DNA of 64,000 nt from AP-15 sp963701815 (GTDB lineage Bacteria > Pseudomonadota > Alphaproteobacteria > ATCC43930 > CGMCC-115725). The translations under genes and the position numbers were made by a program. The notes beneath the pieces are model-generated. The model had not been told where the DNA came from. It did not search any database and saw only the letters and a list, made by a program, of their open reading frames with translations. Positions 26,325-36,134 of this stretch are shown piece after piece (position 1 is the stretch's first letter; every line of letters starts with the position of its first letter). The DNA lies in NCBI GenBank assembly GCA_963701815.1, contig CAVPBN010000009.1, positions 62,001 through 126,000 of the forward strand. The letters run 5' to 3'.

Positions 26325-27453
26325 TCAGTCATATATCCCGGTTGCTTTGTTCAATTCCGTCTCCGGGGATCGTGCCTGGTTATCCGGGATGAGTTCCCGC
26401 CGGTCCCCGACCGCTCGCATCTGCCTCCACCCTTGATCCTGCTTCAACAGACCCAGATCGACAAGCTGATCGCTGTCGCTATAGGCAACACTATTTGAGT
26501 AGTAAAAGCTCATATCCGCATTTCGCTTCAACTTTTTCCAATACCGAACGTATTCGCTGGCATGGTCCCAATGCTGCTTTCGTCCAATTTCTATCCTGAT
26601 GCGTTCATAAAAATCTCCAAGAAATTTAAAATGCAATAATATTCCAGTAATTTCGGCCAACTTTATCGGGGTGGTCGAGTGATTATGCAAATAACGGGTC
26701 CCAGGCAGCCATCGAACAAAAGGTATTTTTGTCAGCAGGGGGGCTCTTCTCAATGCCACCGGTGGGTCAAGTTTGGTAAAGAAATTTACGTAAAAAAATA
26801 TTTGCCACATTGTTTCCAAAACGTAATAATTTCTACCCAAGAAAGGGAAAAACAAACGCCATCTGGGCCCGCCAACCACATCATGAACAGGAAATCGTGG
26901 ATTCTGTAGAAACGGCACGTAGAACCGGCGATGCCATTCGTAGTCGCGATCGAAATAGCGACACACTTCCAACAGCGACTGATTTTCAGAAAACGAGGTA
27001 GTCGAAATACTCCGCTGGCTGTACATGTCTAGTAGGAATGTCAGTACCCCTTGTGCGCGGTTGCGGTCCAGATATGTCGCGAACGCGGATAAGGGCTGTG
27101 CTTTCGTAACCCGGATATACAAACCATTCATCGGCATCGACAATCAGGCACCAACGATTTGTGCCATATTTATCGATAATTGTATTTAACCAATTCACCC
27201 CGCAGTTGGACTCCGAGAAGGAATTGAGAGTCGTAAAAACGTGGCAGTCCGGTTGTGTCAACAAATATTCGCGTGAACCGTCGGTGGACCCGTTGTCAAC
27301 AATAAAAAACCTTGCGACCCCTATGTTCCGGTGATGGCAGAGGTTCTGCGGCAAGCGAGCGATCTCGTTGCGCACGACCATGAATGCGCGGATTTCGTCC
27401 GGGTCATCGGCGATGAGCCGAGTGTCGATACGGTTCAGCGTATGAACTCGCAT
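26325..27453 (-). CDS. Glycosyltransferase family 2-like protein, frame broken near 27100
   Basis: Cytoplasmic sugar transferase of the group with an N-terminal VVRNEIARLP and FFIVDNGSTDGSREYLL, which is the nucleotide-sugar fold, and CLIVDADEWFVYPGYE with the metal-binding D-x-D. After GYE one extra base breaks the frame; removing it gives SQPLSAFATYLDRN and continues through MLDMYS-type sequence to the end at 26325. Restored length is about 375 residues. Base composition is clearly AT-richer than the dcw cluster, which points to acquired DNA. The donor and acceptor sugars are unknown. Confidence 0.75.
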
Positions 27454-27604
27454 TTCGTCTCCTGCCCGCGTAGTCGAAAATTTCGAGTATCGTTATTTGC
27501 ATCCGGCCTACCCGGGTCGATGTTCATCCTGCAATGCACAACCTCCCGCTCGATCAAGCTGTCGCCTCGGCCGGGCGTTCGAGGACGGTCGAGAGCGCGA
27601 TTGC

Positions 27605-28571
27605 CTATTGTTTGAGAGCGATGGAACTGACCTTCGGAGTTTGTAATCGATAGAGTATCTGATCAGCCGCGACCAGCAGGTCCTTGATCAGTCGCCTGTG
27701 ATTTCTTCTTATCCAAGGAAAGAGCAGCAAATAACATCGGACCTTCTGGCTCGCGCTCAGCGGTGCGCGCTTGATGGATAGGACGTATTGTAAAAACAGG
27801 TTGAAATCCGGGAATGTAATGCTTCGTGTCTTCGTCGGGTCCCACCATTCCAGAGACGGAAGCGTGCCGGTCCGGCTGGTGAGCCGGAACCTCGGCTGCT
27901 TCAGCCGAAGCGGCGCCGTGCTGATAGATTGCCCGGTATGCTGCCTGCTGATGAAAAGCCGATCGGGGGCTTCGAAGAACGGACCGAGCAACGACAGTCT
28001 CGCCAGCAACACCCGATCCGAATGGACGTAACTTTCAATTGGTGGGAACCGACGCAGCGCGGACATCCGTATCACACCAAAGATCTGAAAGCACTTATGC
28101 CAAGTCAACATATCCCGAAAGCGAATCTCTGGATTGGTCGAATGGGTCTCCATCGGGAAGACCCAGTTCTCGATCAGGTTTCCATTTTCGTCCACGATCT
28201 TTGCTTGGGAACAGGCTAAGACATAGGCGGGGTTGTGCTCCAATGCCTCAACGCACTGCCGCAAGAAGTCCGGTTCCAAAACGTCATCGGCGGCCGCCCA
28301 CTTAAAATACTTCCCGGCAGCCAGTTCATATACGCGGCGGGAATTCCAACCAGCTCCCATATTTTTTTCGTTTCGGTAATGACGGACCCGACCATCGCGC
28401 TTGGCATAGGCTTCCGCAATCTCGTTCGTCCGATCTGTCGATGCATTGTCGGAAATAATCAGCTCAAAATCCGAGTAGGTTTGGTTCAGGATCGAGTTCC
28501 AGCGCTTCTTCCAGGTACCGTTCGCCGTTGTATACATATAATCCGATGCTGGTCAGCGGAATAGAAGACAT
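27605..28571 (-). CDS. Glycosyltransferase family 2, frame broken near 28502
   Basis: Inverting GT-A sugar transferase. The true start is ATG 28571, giving MSSIPLTSIGLYVYNGERYL; one extra G near 28502 then shifts the frame, and correcting it joins LEEAL to NSILNQTYSDFELIISDNAS, the family core. Further marks are KWAAADDVLEPDFLRQCVEA (metal-binding acidic pair) and basic C-terminal sequence. Restored length is about 321 residues. It lies in the same AT-richer stretch and same direction as the preceding glycosyltransferase. Sugar specificity cannot be inferred. Confidence 0.8.
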
Positions 28572-28652
28572 CTAATTCACACCTTTCAACAAGGCGTCAG
28601 CAGGTTTACGGCCGGCGGACAAACGGGTGCGATGCGCGGGCGTCCCAGGCCT

Positions 28653-29939
28653 TCATCGCCGATTGGGCCCGCCCGGCAAGATCGCGAACTGCGCCTCGTC
28701 GATCAAGGCGTCCGGCGGCACGATGCTGGGTTCGGGGATCGGGATGATAAAGCTGCCGCCTCGCTGACGATAGGCAGCCTGCTGCCGCAGCACCTCTCCG
28801 GCAAAATTCCAGACCAACAGCAAGACATAATCCGGTTGCTCTGCGATCAGTTGCTCGGGCGGTTTGATGGGGATCCGCTGACCAGGCAGAAATTTGCCTT
28901 GTTTGAACGGGTTGGCGTCCGCAACGAATTCGAAGAACCCCTCGCCCAGGTCGAGATAGTTGACCAAGGTTGCGCCCTTCGCCGCCGCACCGTAGCAGGC
29001 GATCCGCTTGCCCTCGGCCTTTTTTGCCGCAAGCAATGTCGCAAGCGATTGACGCAGCGTCCTCACCCGGCTGGCGAAATCGTCATAAAATGATGGTTTG
29101 TCGACGCCGAGCGTCGCCTCGTGCGCGTAGAGCGCGTCGACTTCGCGAGTCCGCGCCGGCGACCGACTGACGGTGACCCGCAACGACCCGCCATGGATCG
29201 GCAGCCGCTCGACATGGTTCAGGTGCAGACCATGCCGCCCGAACAGCGGGGTCAGCCCATGAAGGGTATGATAGAACAGGTGCTCATGATATATCGTGTC
29301 GAATTCGCAACGCTCGATAAGCTCCAAAGCGTAGGCAAATTCGCATACCGCGCTGCCGCCGGGTTTCAGGATACGGGCAAACCCTGCGATCAAATCATTG
29401 ATGTCGTCGACATGGGCGATCACGTTGTTGGCTATGACGATATCGGCTAACCGCCCCTCGCGGGCCAGGCGATCGGCGCAGCGGAATCCGAAGAAATCGT
29501 GAATTGTCGGCACGCCGGTCGCGTTCGCCCGCGCCGCAGGACCGTCGGCCGGATCGATCCCGAGGCAGGGAATGCCGAGCGCCACGAAGTTGCGCAGCAG
29601 GTAGCCGTCGTTGCTTGCCACCTCGACGACGAGACTTTGCGGGTTGAGCCGGTATTTCCCGACCAGCGCCTCGACATGCGTGCTCGAATGCGTCAACAGC
29701 GCCGGCGAGGACGATGAGAAATAAGGATAATCCTGACGGTAAAGGATGTCCGCCGGCACCGTCTCCGTCACCTGCAACAGCGAGCACGCCGGACAAAACG
29801 CCACAGCGAGCGGAAAGGTTTGCTCCGGCCCACCCAATTCCTGCTCGCTCAAAAGCGCGTTTGCTATCGGCTGGCGACCGAGATCGAGAACAACGTGCAG
29901 CTCGTCGCCGCCGCACGACCGGCAATTCGTGATCGGCAT
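28653..29939 (-). CDS. Sugar C-methyltransferase-type SAM-dependent methyltransferase
   Basis: A 428-residue protein with the three-part layout of nucleotide-sugar C-methyltransferases: an N-terminal zinc-type module (CRSCGG near residue 7 and CPAC near 50), a Rossmann SAM domain (LVVEVASNDGYLLRNF), and a C-terminal domain with CYGAAAKGATLVNYLDL. The segment TIYHEHLFYHT matches the Tyr/His catalytic region described for this family. Such enzymes add a methyl branch to a keto-deoxysugar bound to a nucleotide. High GC, unlike the two glycosyltransferases to its left. It is 147 bp downstream of the next methyltransferase gene. Confidence 0.85.
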   Translation of the reverse strand: MPITNCRSCGGDELHVVLDLGRQPIANALLSEQELGGPEQTFPLAVAFCPACSLLQVTETVPADILYRQDYPYFSSSSPALLTHSSTHVEALVGKYRLNPQSLVVEVASNDGYLLRNFVALGIPCLGIDPADGPAARANATGVPTIHDFFGFRCADRLAREGRLADIVIANNVIAHVDDINDLIAGFARILKPGGSAVCEFAYALELIERCEFDTIYHEHLFYHTLHGLTPLFGRHGLHLNHVERLPIHGGSLRVTVSRSPARTREVDALYAHEATLGVDKPSFYDDFASRVRTLRQSLATLLAAKKAEGKRIACYGAAAKGATLVNYLDLGEGFFEFVADANPFKQGKFLPGQRIPIKPPEQLIAEQPDYVLLLVWNFAGEVLRQQAAYRQRGGSFIIPIPEPSIVPPDALIDEAQFAILPGGPNRR

Positions 29940-30086
29940 TATCGTTCTCCCGTGAGACTCGCCTTCAGCCCCGCATCGATGCCGGAGCGATGCGGCACGC
30001 GATACGTCGCAGATGACGCCGCGGCGGACGGTCGAATTAGCCGGCCTAGGGTCGTCATCTTGGCGGCCTGGTCTCCCGGTATTGCG

Positions 30087-31256
30087 TCACGACGTTACCA
30101 CGTCGCAGCGAATTCCGATCTCGTCGAGCATCGCACCGACTTCCGAGCGATATTCCGGGTTCATCACGATGACGAGATCCGGCGGGTCGTCCAACAGGTG
30201 GTCGGGTCCCACGATCGGTTGCCCGGTGAGCGGCACGAAGTGACCTTGCTTGCGCGGATTGATGTCGACGACCCGGTCGATCCCGCCGCCGACCGATACG
30301 CCGAGCAGGTTTAAAAACATCACGCCTTTCGAGCCCGCCCCCCAGACGACGACACGTCGACCGTCGCTTTGCAATTGGTCTATGCGTCGTCTCCATCGGC
30401 CGATCCGTTCGGCGAACCGCGCGCCAAAAGTTGCGTAGAGGCCGTCTGCGGGCCGCTCGGGGCTGATGTAGGGTGTGGTCTTTTTGCCGGCATAGGCTTC
30501 GACCCATAGGTACTGGTCGTCAAAATCGGACCCGGCGGAGCTTATCGTAAAGCCCGCATCGCAAAACGCCCGGGCCAAAGATGAAGGCGTAAAATACGAT
30601 ACATGCTCGTATATTATGTCCCAAATGCTCAACCGGTCGAGAATGAAAAGAGCGCTGGGAACCTCAAAAAACACCGCTCCACTTACATCCATGCCGTTGC
30701 GAAGACGTCGCAAAAGACGCGTCGGTTCGGACAAGTGCTCCAGTACCTGACGGCAACATACAAAGTCGGCGCCTCCGACGTCTTCGATCGCGAAGTGGCG
30801 GCCGATAATCTCAAACCCTCCCCGACCGGCAGTGTGGCAGCCGGTCGGCTGGCTCGGATCAAAGCCGTGCCCCTCATTGCCGGCGGCGCAGAGCAGGCGC
30901 AGAAAATCCCCGGCACCGCAGCCGATTTCGACGATGCGCTTTCCGCGAAGACCATAGCGCCCGATGATGCCATCGGCCGTTGCTTGCGCATATTGCCGAT
31001 AGCGGGGCGAGAAGGTCAGCGCGCTCTCGTAGGAACCATCATATTCAACCCGTGCCGGGTTGAAATCAGCGTTGAGGATATGCCCGCAAGCGACGCAGTA
31101 GCACAGCCTCATATCGCCGCGCTCTGCGCTTTTCGCCCCGATTTGCGACGTGTAGACCCGATTGCAAAAAATCGGAACATCGGGAATGGCAATCAATGGT
31201 CTAAGCGTCGATCTCCCACTACACGCCAGGCAATCGACATCGGCAGCCGGCGTCAT
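30087..31256 (-). CDS. Class I SAM-dependent methyltransferase, second of three in a row
   Basis: A 389-residue relative of the sugar C-methyltransferases: N-terminal cysteine pairs (CLACSG and CYCVACGH), SAM loop IVEIGCGAGDFLRLL, YEHVSYFTPSSLARAF in the place of the catalytic His region, and a C-terminal nucleotide-binding-like domain with VVVWGAGSKGVMFLNLL and DINPRKQGHF. Its ATG (31256) overlaps the stop of the third methyltransferase gene by four bases, so the two are co-translated. More like its right-hand neighbour than its left-hand one. The substrate is likely a nucleotide sugar but is not shown by the sequence. Confidence 0.8.
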   Translation of the reverse strand: MTPAADVDCLACSGRSTLRPLIAIPDVPIFCNRVYTSQIGAKSAERGDMRLCYCVACGHILNADFNPARVEYDGSYESALTFSPRYRQYAQATADGIIGRYGLRGKRIVEIGCGAGDFLRLLCAAGNEGHGFDPSQPTGCHTAGRGGFEIIGRHFAIEDVGGADFVCCRQVLEHLSEPTRLLRRLRNGMDVSGAVFFEVPSALFILDRLSIWDIIYEHVSYFTPSSLARAFCDAGFTISSAGSDFDDQYLWVEAYAGKKTTPYISPERPADGLYATFGARFAERIGRWRRRIDQLQSDGRRVVVWGAGSKGVMFLNLLGVSVGGGIDRVVDINPRKQGHFVPLTGQPIVGPDHLLDDPPDLVIVMNPEYRSEVGAMLDEIGIRCDVVTS

Positions 31257-32446
31257 TTCGACCCTGTTTCAAAATCGAGGATCGTATACATGTTGGGCGA
31301 ACAATCCTGACGTTCGAGCTCGCGCTGGATCTCGGCACAATAGACCGGGTTCATGACCACAACGTTATCGGGACGATAGGTCCGCAGATATGACGGGGCC
31401 ACAATTCTCTGCCCGGTGCCCGGCAAGAATTTGTCGACCCGGTACGGATTGATATCGACCACATATTCGACCTCGTCGCGCACGCCGAGCGTCGTCAGAA
31501 GTGCAACGGCCTTTGATCCCGATCCCCATAGGACCGTACGTCGTCCGGCCGCGGCCCAGTCGCGAAAATGCTGCAGCCACGCGGCGCGCCGCCGTTCGAC
31601 TTCAGCGGCGAAGCTCACCGATGCCCGCGCCATCGCGGCGACCTCGTCCGCATCGCCGGCATGCCGGCTGTGACCATGCCCGGCCGGGCACGCGGCGATC
31701 ATCAGATACTGGTCGTCGTATCCGGTCCAGACCCGTTTTACGACAAAACCGGTCCGGCTGAACAGCCGGCTGAGCGATGCCTCGCCAAAATACGAGCAGT
31801 GTTCGTAGTAGATATCCCAAAATGCCGCCTCCTTGAGGATCCTGCGGACATCCGGGACCTGGAAAAAGACTACGGAATCCTCCCTGGTTGCGACCGCACG
31901 GACCGCGTTGACGAACCGTCGGGTAGGACCGACGTGCTCGAGCGTCATCTTGCAACAGAGAAGGTCGGGCGGGGCCTCGTCCGTGTCCTCGGTGAAAAAT
32001 TCGCCGACGAAACGGACATCTTGCTCCGCCCGCTGGCGCGCCGGAACAAAGCTCGGATCGTAACCGATCCCGCTGTTCCCGCCGAGCTCGCAGATCAGGC
32101 TCAAGAATTCGCCTTTGCCGCAACCCACCTCGAGCACGGTTTTTCCGCGAACGTCATAACTCTCGATCAGGTCGACTGCGACTGCCCGGTTGAAATTGTT
32201 GAAGGTGCCCGAAAATCCTTGAGTTTCTTCATATTGGTCGGAATATACCGTGAGTTGCGGGTCCCAAGCGGCGTTGAAGATGAAGCTGCATTCGCTGCAG
32301 ATCGCAAGTACTACGTCGCCGGTCTGAAAATCGAGCGCCGCGGCTCGGTCGGGGACCAACAGGCAACTGTTCGTCGGAACTCCCAACACCTCATAGAAAG
32401 GGCGGCAGTCGGCCGCCCCGCAGCTGGGGCATACGGTTGCGGTCAT
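31253..32446 (-). CDS. Class I SAM-dependent methyltransferase, third of three in a row
   Basis: A 397-residue protein starting MTATVCPSCGAADCRPF (ATG 32446; upstream in-frame sequence to 32695 runs antisense-like through the neighbouring gene and is rejected). Layout as in the neighbour: cysteine pairs (CPSC, CSEC), SAM loop VLEVGCGKGEFLSLI, YYEHCSYFGEASLSRLF, then a C-terminal domain with VLWGSGSKAVALLTTL and DINPYRVDKFLPG. The shared order of motifs shows that it and the gene it overlaps are ancient duplicates or a heterodimer pair. Confidence 0.8.
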   Translation of the reverse strand: MTATVCPSCGAADCRPFYEVLGVPTNSCLLVPDRAAALDFQTGDVVLAICSECSFIFNAAWDPQLTVYSDQYEETQGFSGTFNNFNRAVAVDLIESYDVRGKTVLEVGCGKGEFLSLICELGGNSGIGYDPSFVPARQRAEQDVRFVGEFFTEDTDEAPPDLLCCKMTLEHVGPTRRFVNAVRAVATREDSVVFFQVPDVRRILKEAAFWDIYYEHCSYFGEASLSRLFSRTGFVVKRVWTGYDDQYLMIAACPAGHGHSRHAGDADEVAAMARASVSFAAEVERRRAAWLQHFRDWAAAGRRTVLWGSGSKAVALLTTLGVRDEVEYVVDINPYRVDKFLPGTGQRIVAPSYLRTYRPDNVVVMNPVYCAEIQRELERQDCSPNMYTILDFETGSK

Positions 32447-32487
32447 GCGGGCAAACCCTGATAGAGATGGACCGGTCGCGGCGCCGA

Positions 32488-33576
32488 TCAGAGGATGCTG
32501 ACGGCATGCGCCGCATCGGGCTTCGCACCCACGATCGGTACGACCCACCGTAAATCCTTGCCGATCGCGCCTTGTTCTATCAGCGATTGGAGATAAGCGA
32601 GCCGCTGATAACGCGCCCCCTCGAAATCCTCCAACAGCAAACCATGCGAGCTGTACTTTTCGTACAGCTCGCACACCCCGCGACGTGCCGTCCATTGCGG
32701 TTTGAAGTTGGGCAGCAGACGGGAGATTTTCGAACAGTCGACGCGGTAGGTGCGCTTATCCGGGCTCGCGCCGGCGGCGTATTCGACATGAGAGCCGAGC
32801 ACCGTTTCCTCGACGATCTGCGCGATTTCGCAAATGCGATAATTCTCGGTGGTGATCCCGACGTTGAACACTTCGTTGCGGACGATTTCGACCGGCGCCT
32901 CGATGGCGGCAAGAAAGGCGCGGCTGATGTCCTCGATGTGAACGATCGGACGCCACGACATGCCGTCGCTCTTGAGCAGCACTTTGCCGGTGGTAAAGGC
33001 ATGCGCCGTCAAATTGTTCAGCACCAGATCGAAGCGAATGCGCGGCGAAAACCCGTAGGCCGTCGCACTGCGCAGAAACACCGGCGCAAAGTTAGGGTCG
33101 GCGAGCTCTCTCAGCTCGCATTCGGCGGTCCATTTCGACGCGCCATAGGGTGTGATCGGGTTCGGCTCCGAACGCTCGTCGATCCAATCCTGCCCCGCGG
33201 CGCCATAGACGCTGCAGCTCGAAGAAAAGACAAAGCGCCGGACGCCGCTCAACTTGGCGATTTTCGCCAGCCGCACCGTCGCCGTATGATTTATGTCGTA
33301 AGTCGTCTGCGGCAACAGGTCCCCCAGCGGGTCGTTGCACACGCCCGCCAGGTGCGCGATCGCCTCGACGCCTTCGAGGTCGGCGGGCGACAATTCCCGT
33401 ATATCGCGATGGATGGTGGGGATTCTGTCGCCTACCTTGAGCGGGCCGTCGCCGCCAAAGGTGCATTCCTCGTAAAGCTGACTATCCATGCCGACCACGT
33501 CATGACCGGCAGCGCTCAGCAAATTGACCAGCACGCTGCCGATGTAGCCGCGATGACCGGTTACCAGAATCCGCAT
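32488..33576 (-). CDS. NAD-dependent nucleotide-sugar epimerase/dehydratase
   Basis: A 362-residue extended short-chain dehydrogenase. It opens with the NAD loop ILVTGHRGYIGSVL and has VFSSSCSVYG, the catalytic tyrosine and lysine in PYGASKWTAE, and RPIVHIEDISRAFLAA. Such proteins epimerise, dehydrate or reduce nucleotide sugars. ATG 33576 lies four bases after the stop of the cytidylyltransferase gene, so its substrate is probably a CDP-sugar. The usual next enzyme, CDP-glucose 4,6-dehydratase, is not in this window unless this protein does that step; the sequence is closer to epimerases. Confidence 0.82.
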   Translation of the reverse strand: MRILVTGHRGYIGSVLVNLLSAAGHDVVGMDSQLYEECTFGGDGPLKVGDRIPTIHRDIRELSPADLEGVEAIAHLAGVCNDPLGDLLPQTTYDINHTATVRLAKIAKLSGVRRFVFSSSCSVYGAAGQDWIDERSEPNPITPYGASKWTAECELRELADPNFAPVFLRSATAYGFSPRIRFDLVLNNLTAHAFTTGKVLLKSDGMSWRPIVHIEDISRAFLAAIEAPVEIVRNEVFNVGITTENYRICEIAQIVEETVLGSHVEYAAGASPDKRTYRVDCSKISRLLPNFKPQWTARRGVCELYEKYSSHGLLLEDFEGARYQRLAYLQSLIEQGAIGKDLRWVVPIVGAKPDAAHAVSIL

Positions 33577-33580
33577 TCCG

Positions 33581-34354
33581 CTACTCCCAGGTTTTCCAGG
33601 GCGCCTTGCCTTGGTTCCAAAGCTCCTCGAGCACTTGCTTTTCCCGAAGAGTATCCATGCACTGCCAAAACGAACCGTGGCGATAGGCGGCCAACTGCCG
33701 GTCGGCCGCGAGCTGCACCATGGGTCCCCTTTCCCAACTGGTAGCGTCGCCGTCGATGTATTCGAAAACTCCAGGCTCCAGGACAAAAAACGCGCCGTTT
33801 ATCCAGCCGTCGCCGTCCGCGGGCTTCTCCTGGAAATGGCTGACCTCGTCGCCGGCCAATGCCATATAGCCAAACCGCGACGGCGACCGGACCGTGGTCA
33901 CCGTGGCGAGCTTGGCTTGGCGCCGGTGAAACGCGAGCAGCGCTCCGAGATCGACGTCCGACAAGCCGTCGCACCACGTCAGCATAAATGACGCGTCGTC
34001 GAGATAGGGCGCCAAACGTTTAATGCGCCCTCCGGTTTCAGTCAGTGGACCGGTATCGACCAAATGCACCGTCCAATCGGGCATCTGTTTTCGTTCATGC
34101 ACGGTAACGGCGCCATCGCCGGTGCGCACCGTCAAGTCCGAACTGTAGTGATGCAGGTCTAAAAAAAATCGGATGATCGCTTCTTTCTTGTAGCCGAGAG
34201 CAATCACGAACTCGTTGATCCCATAGGTCGAGTAATGCTTCATGATATGCCAGAGGATCGGCTTGCCGCCGATTTCCACCATCGGTTTGGGGCGCTGGCC
34301 GGTCTCCTCGGCCAATCTGGTGCCCATCCCTCCTGCGAGGATCGCGGCTTTCAT
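33581..34354 (-). CDS. rfbF: Glucose-1-phosphate cytidylyltransferase
   Basis: Makes CDP-glucose from CTP and glucose-1-phosphate, the entry to CDP-linked dideoxy and branched sugars of O-antigens. 257 residues, the usual length. N-terminal nucleotide loop AILAGGMGTRLAEETGQRPK, then PMVEIGGKPILWHIMKHYS, LTWCDGLSDVDL and FQEKPADGDGWINGAFFVLE are all family sequence. It appears to be the first gene of the leftward block (transcribed toward the methyltransferases). A weak promoter guess upstream has poor spacing and was not called. Confidence 0.93.
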   Translation of the reverse strand: MKAAILAGGMGTRLAEETGQRPKPMVEIGGKPILWHIMKHYSTYGINEFVIALGYKKEAIIRFFLDLHHYSSDLTVRTGDGAVTVHERKQMPDWTVHLVDTGPLTETGGRIKRLAPYLDDASFMLTWCDGLSDVDLGALLAFHRRQAKLATVTTVRSPSRFGYMALAGDEVSHFQEKPADGDGWINGAFFVLEPGVFEYIDGDATSWERGPMVQLAADRQLAAYRHGSFWQCMDTLREKQVLEELWNQGKAPWKTWE

Positions 34355-34875
34355 TCAACCCTCATTCGCGGCGCGCACCGACACCGAACCCAACGATCCG
34401 CCCCCGCACCAGATTTCGAACGATATTATCTAAAAGCAAAAACGTCGGAAAGTCAAGTCCAATCCGCGTACTGAGAAAACTACCGCTCGCGTCCTTTGGT
34501 CACAGGTCTAGAGTACAAGATGAACTTTCCACCATAAGGATAGGGATAAGCCTTTCCGCAGATGGATAGCCTCGATCCGGCCTTAAGTGACTAAAAGTTG
34601 AGCTTGTTAACCCGTCGGATGCTACTCGAATGTGCAAACAAGCAAGTGCGACCCTTCACCGCAGTTTTGACATGCCCGATTTCGAAGAAATTTCAGCGAT
34701 ACCATCGATCAGAACACATTGACAACCTCCGCGATGACGCAACAGCGATCGTTCAGCTCTTCTGATTGATCGCGTCCATAGAAATCAGCCGATTGTCGTC
34801 AGATCGGAAGCGGACATGCGACGCCGGTCCGCTTTTCCGACAATGATCGTTTGTTTGATTTGGAATACACATGGG
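34355..34875 (-). other. About 520 bp without a gene, AT-richer, between the glycan block and tRNA-Met
   Basis: I see no convincing coding frame on either strand, no tRNA and no recognisable insertion-sequence ends. The composition is noticeably less GC-rich than the flanking housekeeping DNA. It must contain the promoter for the leftward rfbF block. It could be the worn edge of an acquired island next to the 3' end of the tRNA, but no integrase or duplicated tRNA end is visible. Confidence 0.6.
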
Positions 34876-34952
34876 TGGTAGCGGGAGAGGGATTTGAACC
34901 CCCGACCTTGGGATTATGATTCCCCTGCTCTAACCAGCTGAGCTATCCCGCC
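34876..34952 (-). tRNA. tRNA-Met (anticodon CAT), CCA encoded
   Basis: The reverse complement folds as a 77-base cloverleaf: acceptor GGCGGGA pairing with TCCCGCT (first pair G-T), D-arm GCTCAGCTGGTTAGAGC, anticodon loop ATCATAA, T-arm GGGGGTTCAAATCCC, and a genomic CCA at 34878-34876. Sequence resembles alphaproteobacterial elongator tRNA-Met rather than initiator (which lacks the first pair) or Ile2. Confidence 0.95.
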
Positions 34953-34988
34953 GCGCGGGCTCGCATATAGGAGATGGCCGAAGGGCGG

Positions 34989-36134
34989 TCAAGCTGCGGC
35001 AGGTCCGCCGCCGGCGTCGTTCGGCCGGCGGATCCAGCCGCCGCCCAGCATCTGCTCGCCGTCGTACAGCACCGCAGCCTGCCCCGGCGCCACCGCACCC
35101 GATGGGCCGCCGAGGACCAGTTCGGCAGTGTCTGCCGCGTCGCCGGGATAGAGCGTGGCCGGCGACGGCGGCTGCGTGGAGCGCAACTTTGCCGTCAGCG
35201 CAAGGCCGTCGCCGGGCGGAGGATAGGGCGCCAGCCAGTTGAATTCGCGCAGCGCGACCCGGGTTTCGGTGAGCGCCGCGCGCGGGCCGACGACAACGCG
35301 CCGCCCTTCGGGATCGATCCGCAGCACGTAAAGCGGTTCACCGCCGCCGATGCCGATCCCTTTGCGCTGACCGACGGTGAAACCGGCAATGCCCCGATGC
35401 CGGCCGAGGACGCGGCCCTCATGGTCGACGATGTCGCCCGGCTCGCCCGCCTCGGGCTGCAGCCTCTCGACCAGCCGCGCATAGGAACCCTGCGGCACAA
35501 AGCAGATGTCCCGGCTGTCCGGCTTGTCGGCGACGGCAAGGCCAAACCGGCGCGCCAAGGCGCGGGTTTCGTCCTTGGCAAGGCCGCCGACCGGGAAGCG
35601 CAGAAAATCGAGCTCCGCCCGACTCGTGCGAAACAGGAAATAGCTCTGGTCGCGCGCCGGCTGAGAGGCGCGGTGCAATTCGGGGCCGTTCGGTCCGGTG
35701 ACGCGGCGCACATAATGTCCGGTTGCGAGCGCCGAGGCGCCGAGATCGCGCGCGGTATCGAGCAGATCGCGGAACTTGATGCGCTCGTTGCAGCGAATGC
35801 ACGGCACCGGCGTCTCGCCGCGGCGATAGGATGCGGCAAAATCCTCGATCACGGCGGCGCGAAACCGGTCCTCGTAGTCGAGCACGTAATGGGCGATGCC
35901 GAGATGCCCGGCGACCCGCGCCGCGTCGTCGATGTCGCGTCCGGCGCAACAGGCGCCCCGCCGGCCGACCATCGCGCCGTGGTCGTAAAGCTGCAAGGTG
36001 ATGCCGACCACCTCAAAGCCGCGCTCGACCATCATGGCTGCGGCAACCGACGAATCAACACCGCCCGACATGGCGACGACGACGCGATGGTCGGCCGGAT
36101 TGCCGGGAAGATCGAAATCAGCCGCGTTCGTCAC
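34989..36134 (-). CDS. mnmA: tRNA-specific 2-thiouridylase MnmA (TrmU)
   Basis: Puts sulfur on the wobble uridine (position 34) of Lys, Glu and Gln tRNAs, with sulfur from a cysteine desulfurase. 381 residues. PP-loop VAMSGGVDSSVAAAMM, the two catalytic cysteines (in ACCAGRD-adjacent/CIRCNERIKF and in DSRDICFVPQGSY), and TVGQRKGIGIGG are present. The GTG at 36134 overlaps the tenA stop (GTGA) and is favoured over longer frames. Last gene of the leftward sulfur operon, which contains two desulfurase genes that could feed it. Confidence 0.94.
   Translation of the reverse strand: MTNAADFDLPGNPADHRVVVAMSGGVDSSVAAAMMVERGFEVVGITLQLYDHGAMVGRRGACCAGRDIDDAARVAGHLGIAHYVLDYEDRFRAAVIEDFAASYRRGETPVPCIRCNERIKFRDLLDTARDLGASALATGHYVRRVTGPNGPELHRASQPARDQSYFLFRTSRAELDFLRFPVGGLAKDETRALARRFGLAVADKPDSRDICFVPQGSYARLVERLQPEAGEPGDIVDHEGRVLGRHRGIAGFTVGQRKGIGIGGGEPLYVLRIDPEGRRVVVGPRAALTETRVALREFNWLAPYPPPGDGLALTAKLRSTQPPSPATLYPGDAADTAELVLGGPSGAVAPGQAAVLYDGEQMLGGGWIRRPNDAGGGPAAA

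Noticed and set aside
26313..26400. Duplicate of the tRNA-Met 3' end as the far attachment site of an island
   Set aside because: I found no copy of the tRNA 3' sequence near the left edge and no integrase gene, so no island ends are called.
34425..34456. Promoter for rfbF (TTGACT and GATAAT on the minus strand)
   Set aside because: The hexamers are good but the spacer is 20 bases, too long to call with confidence.
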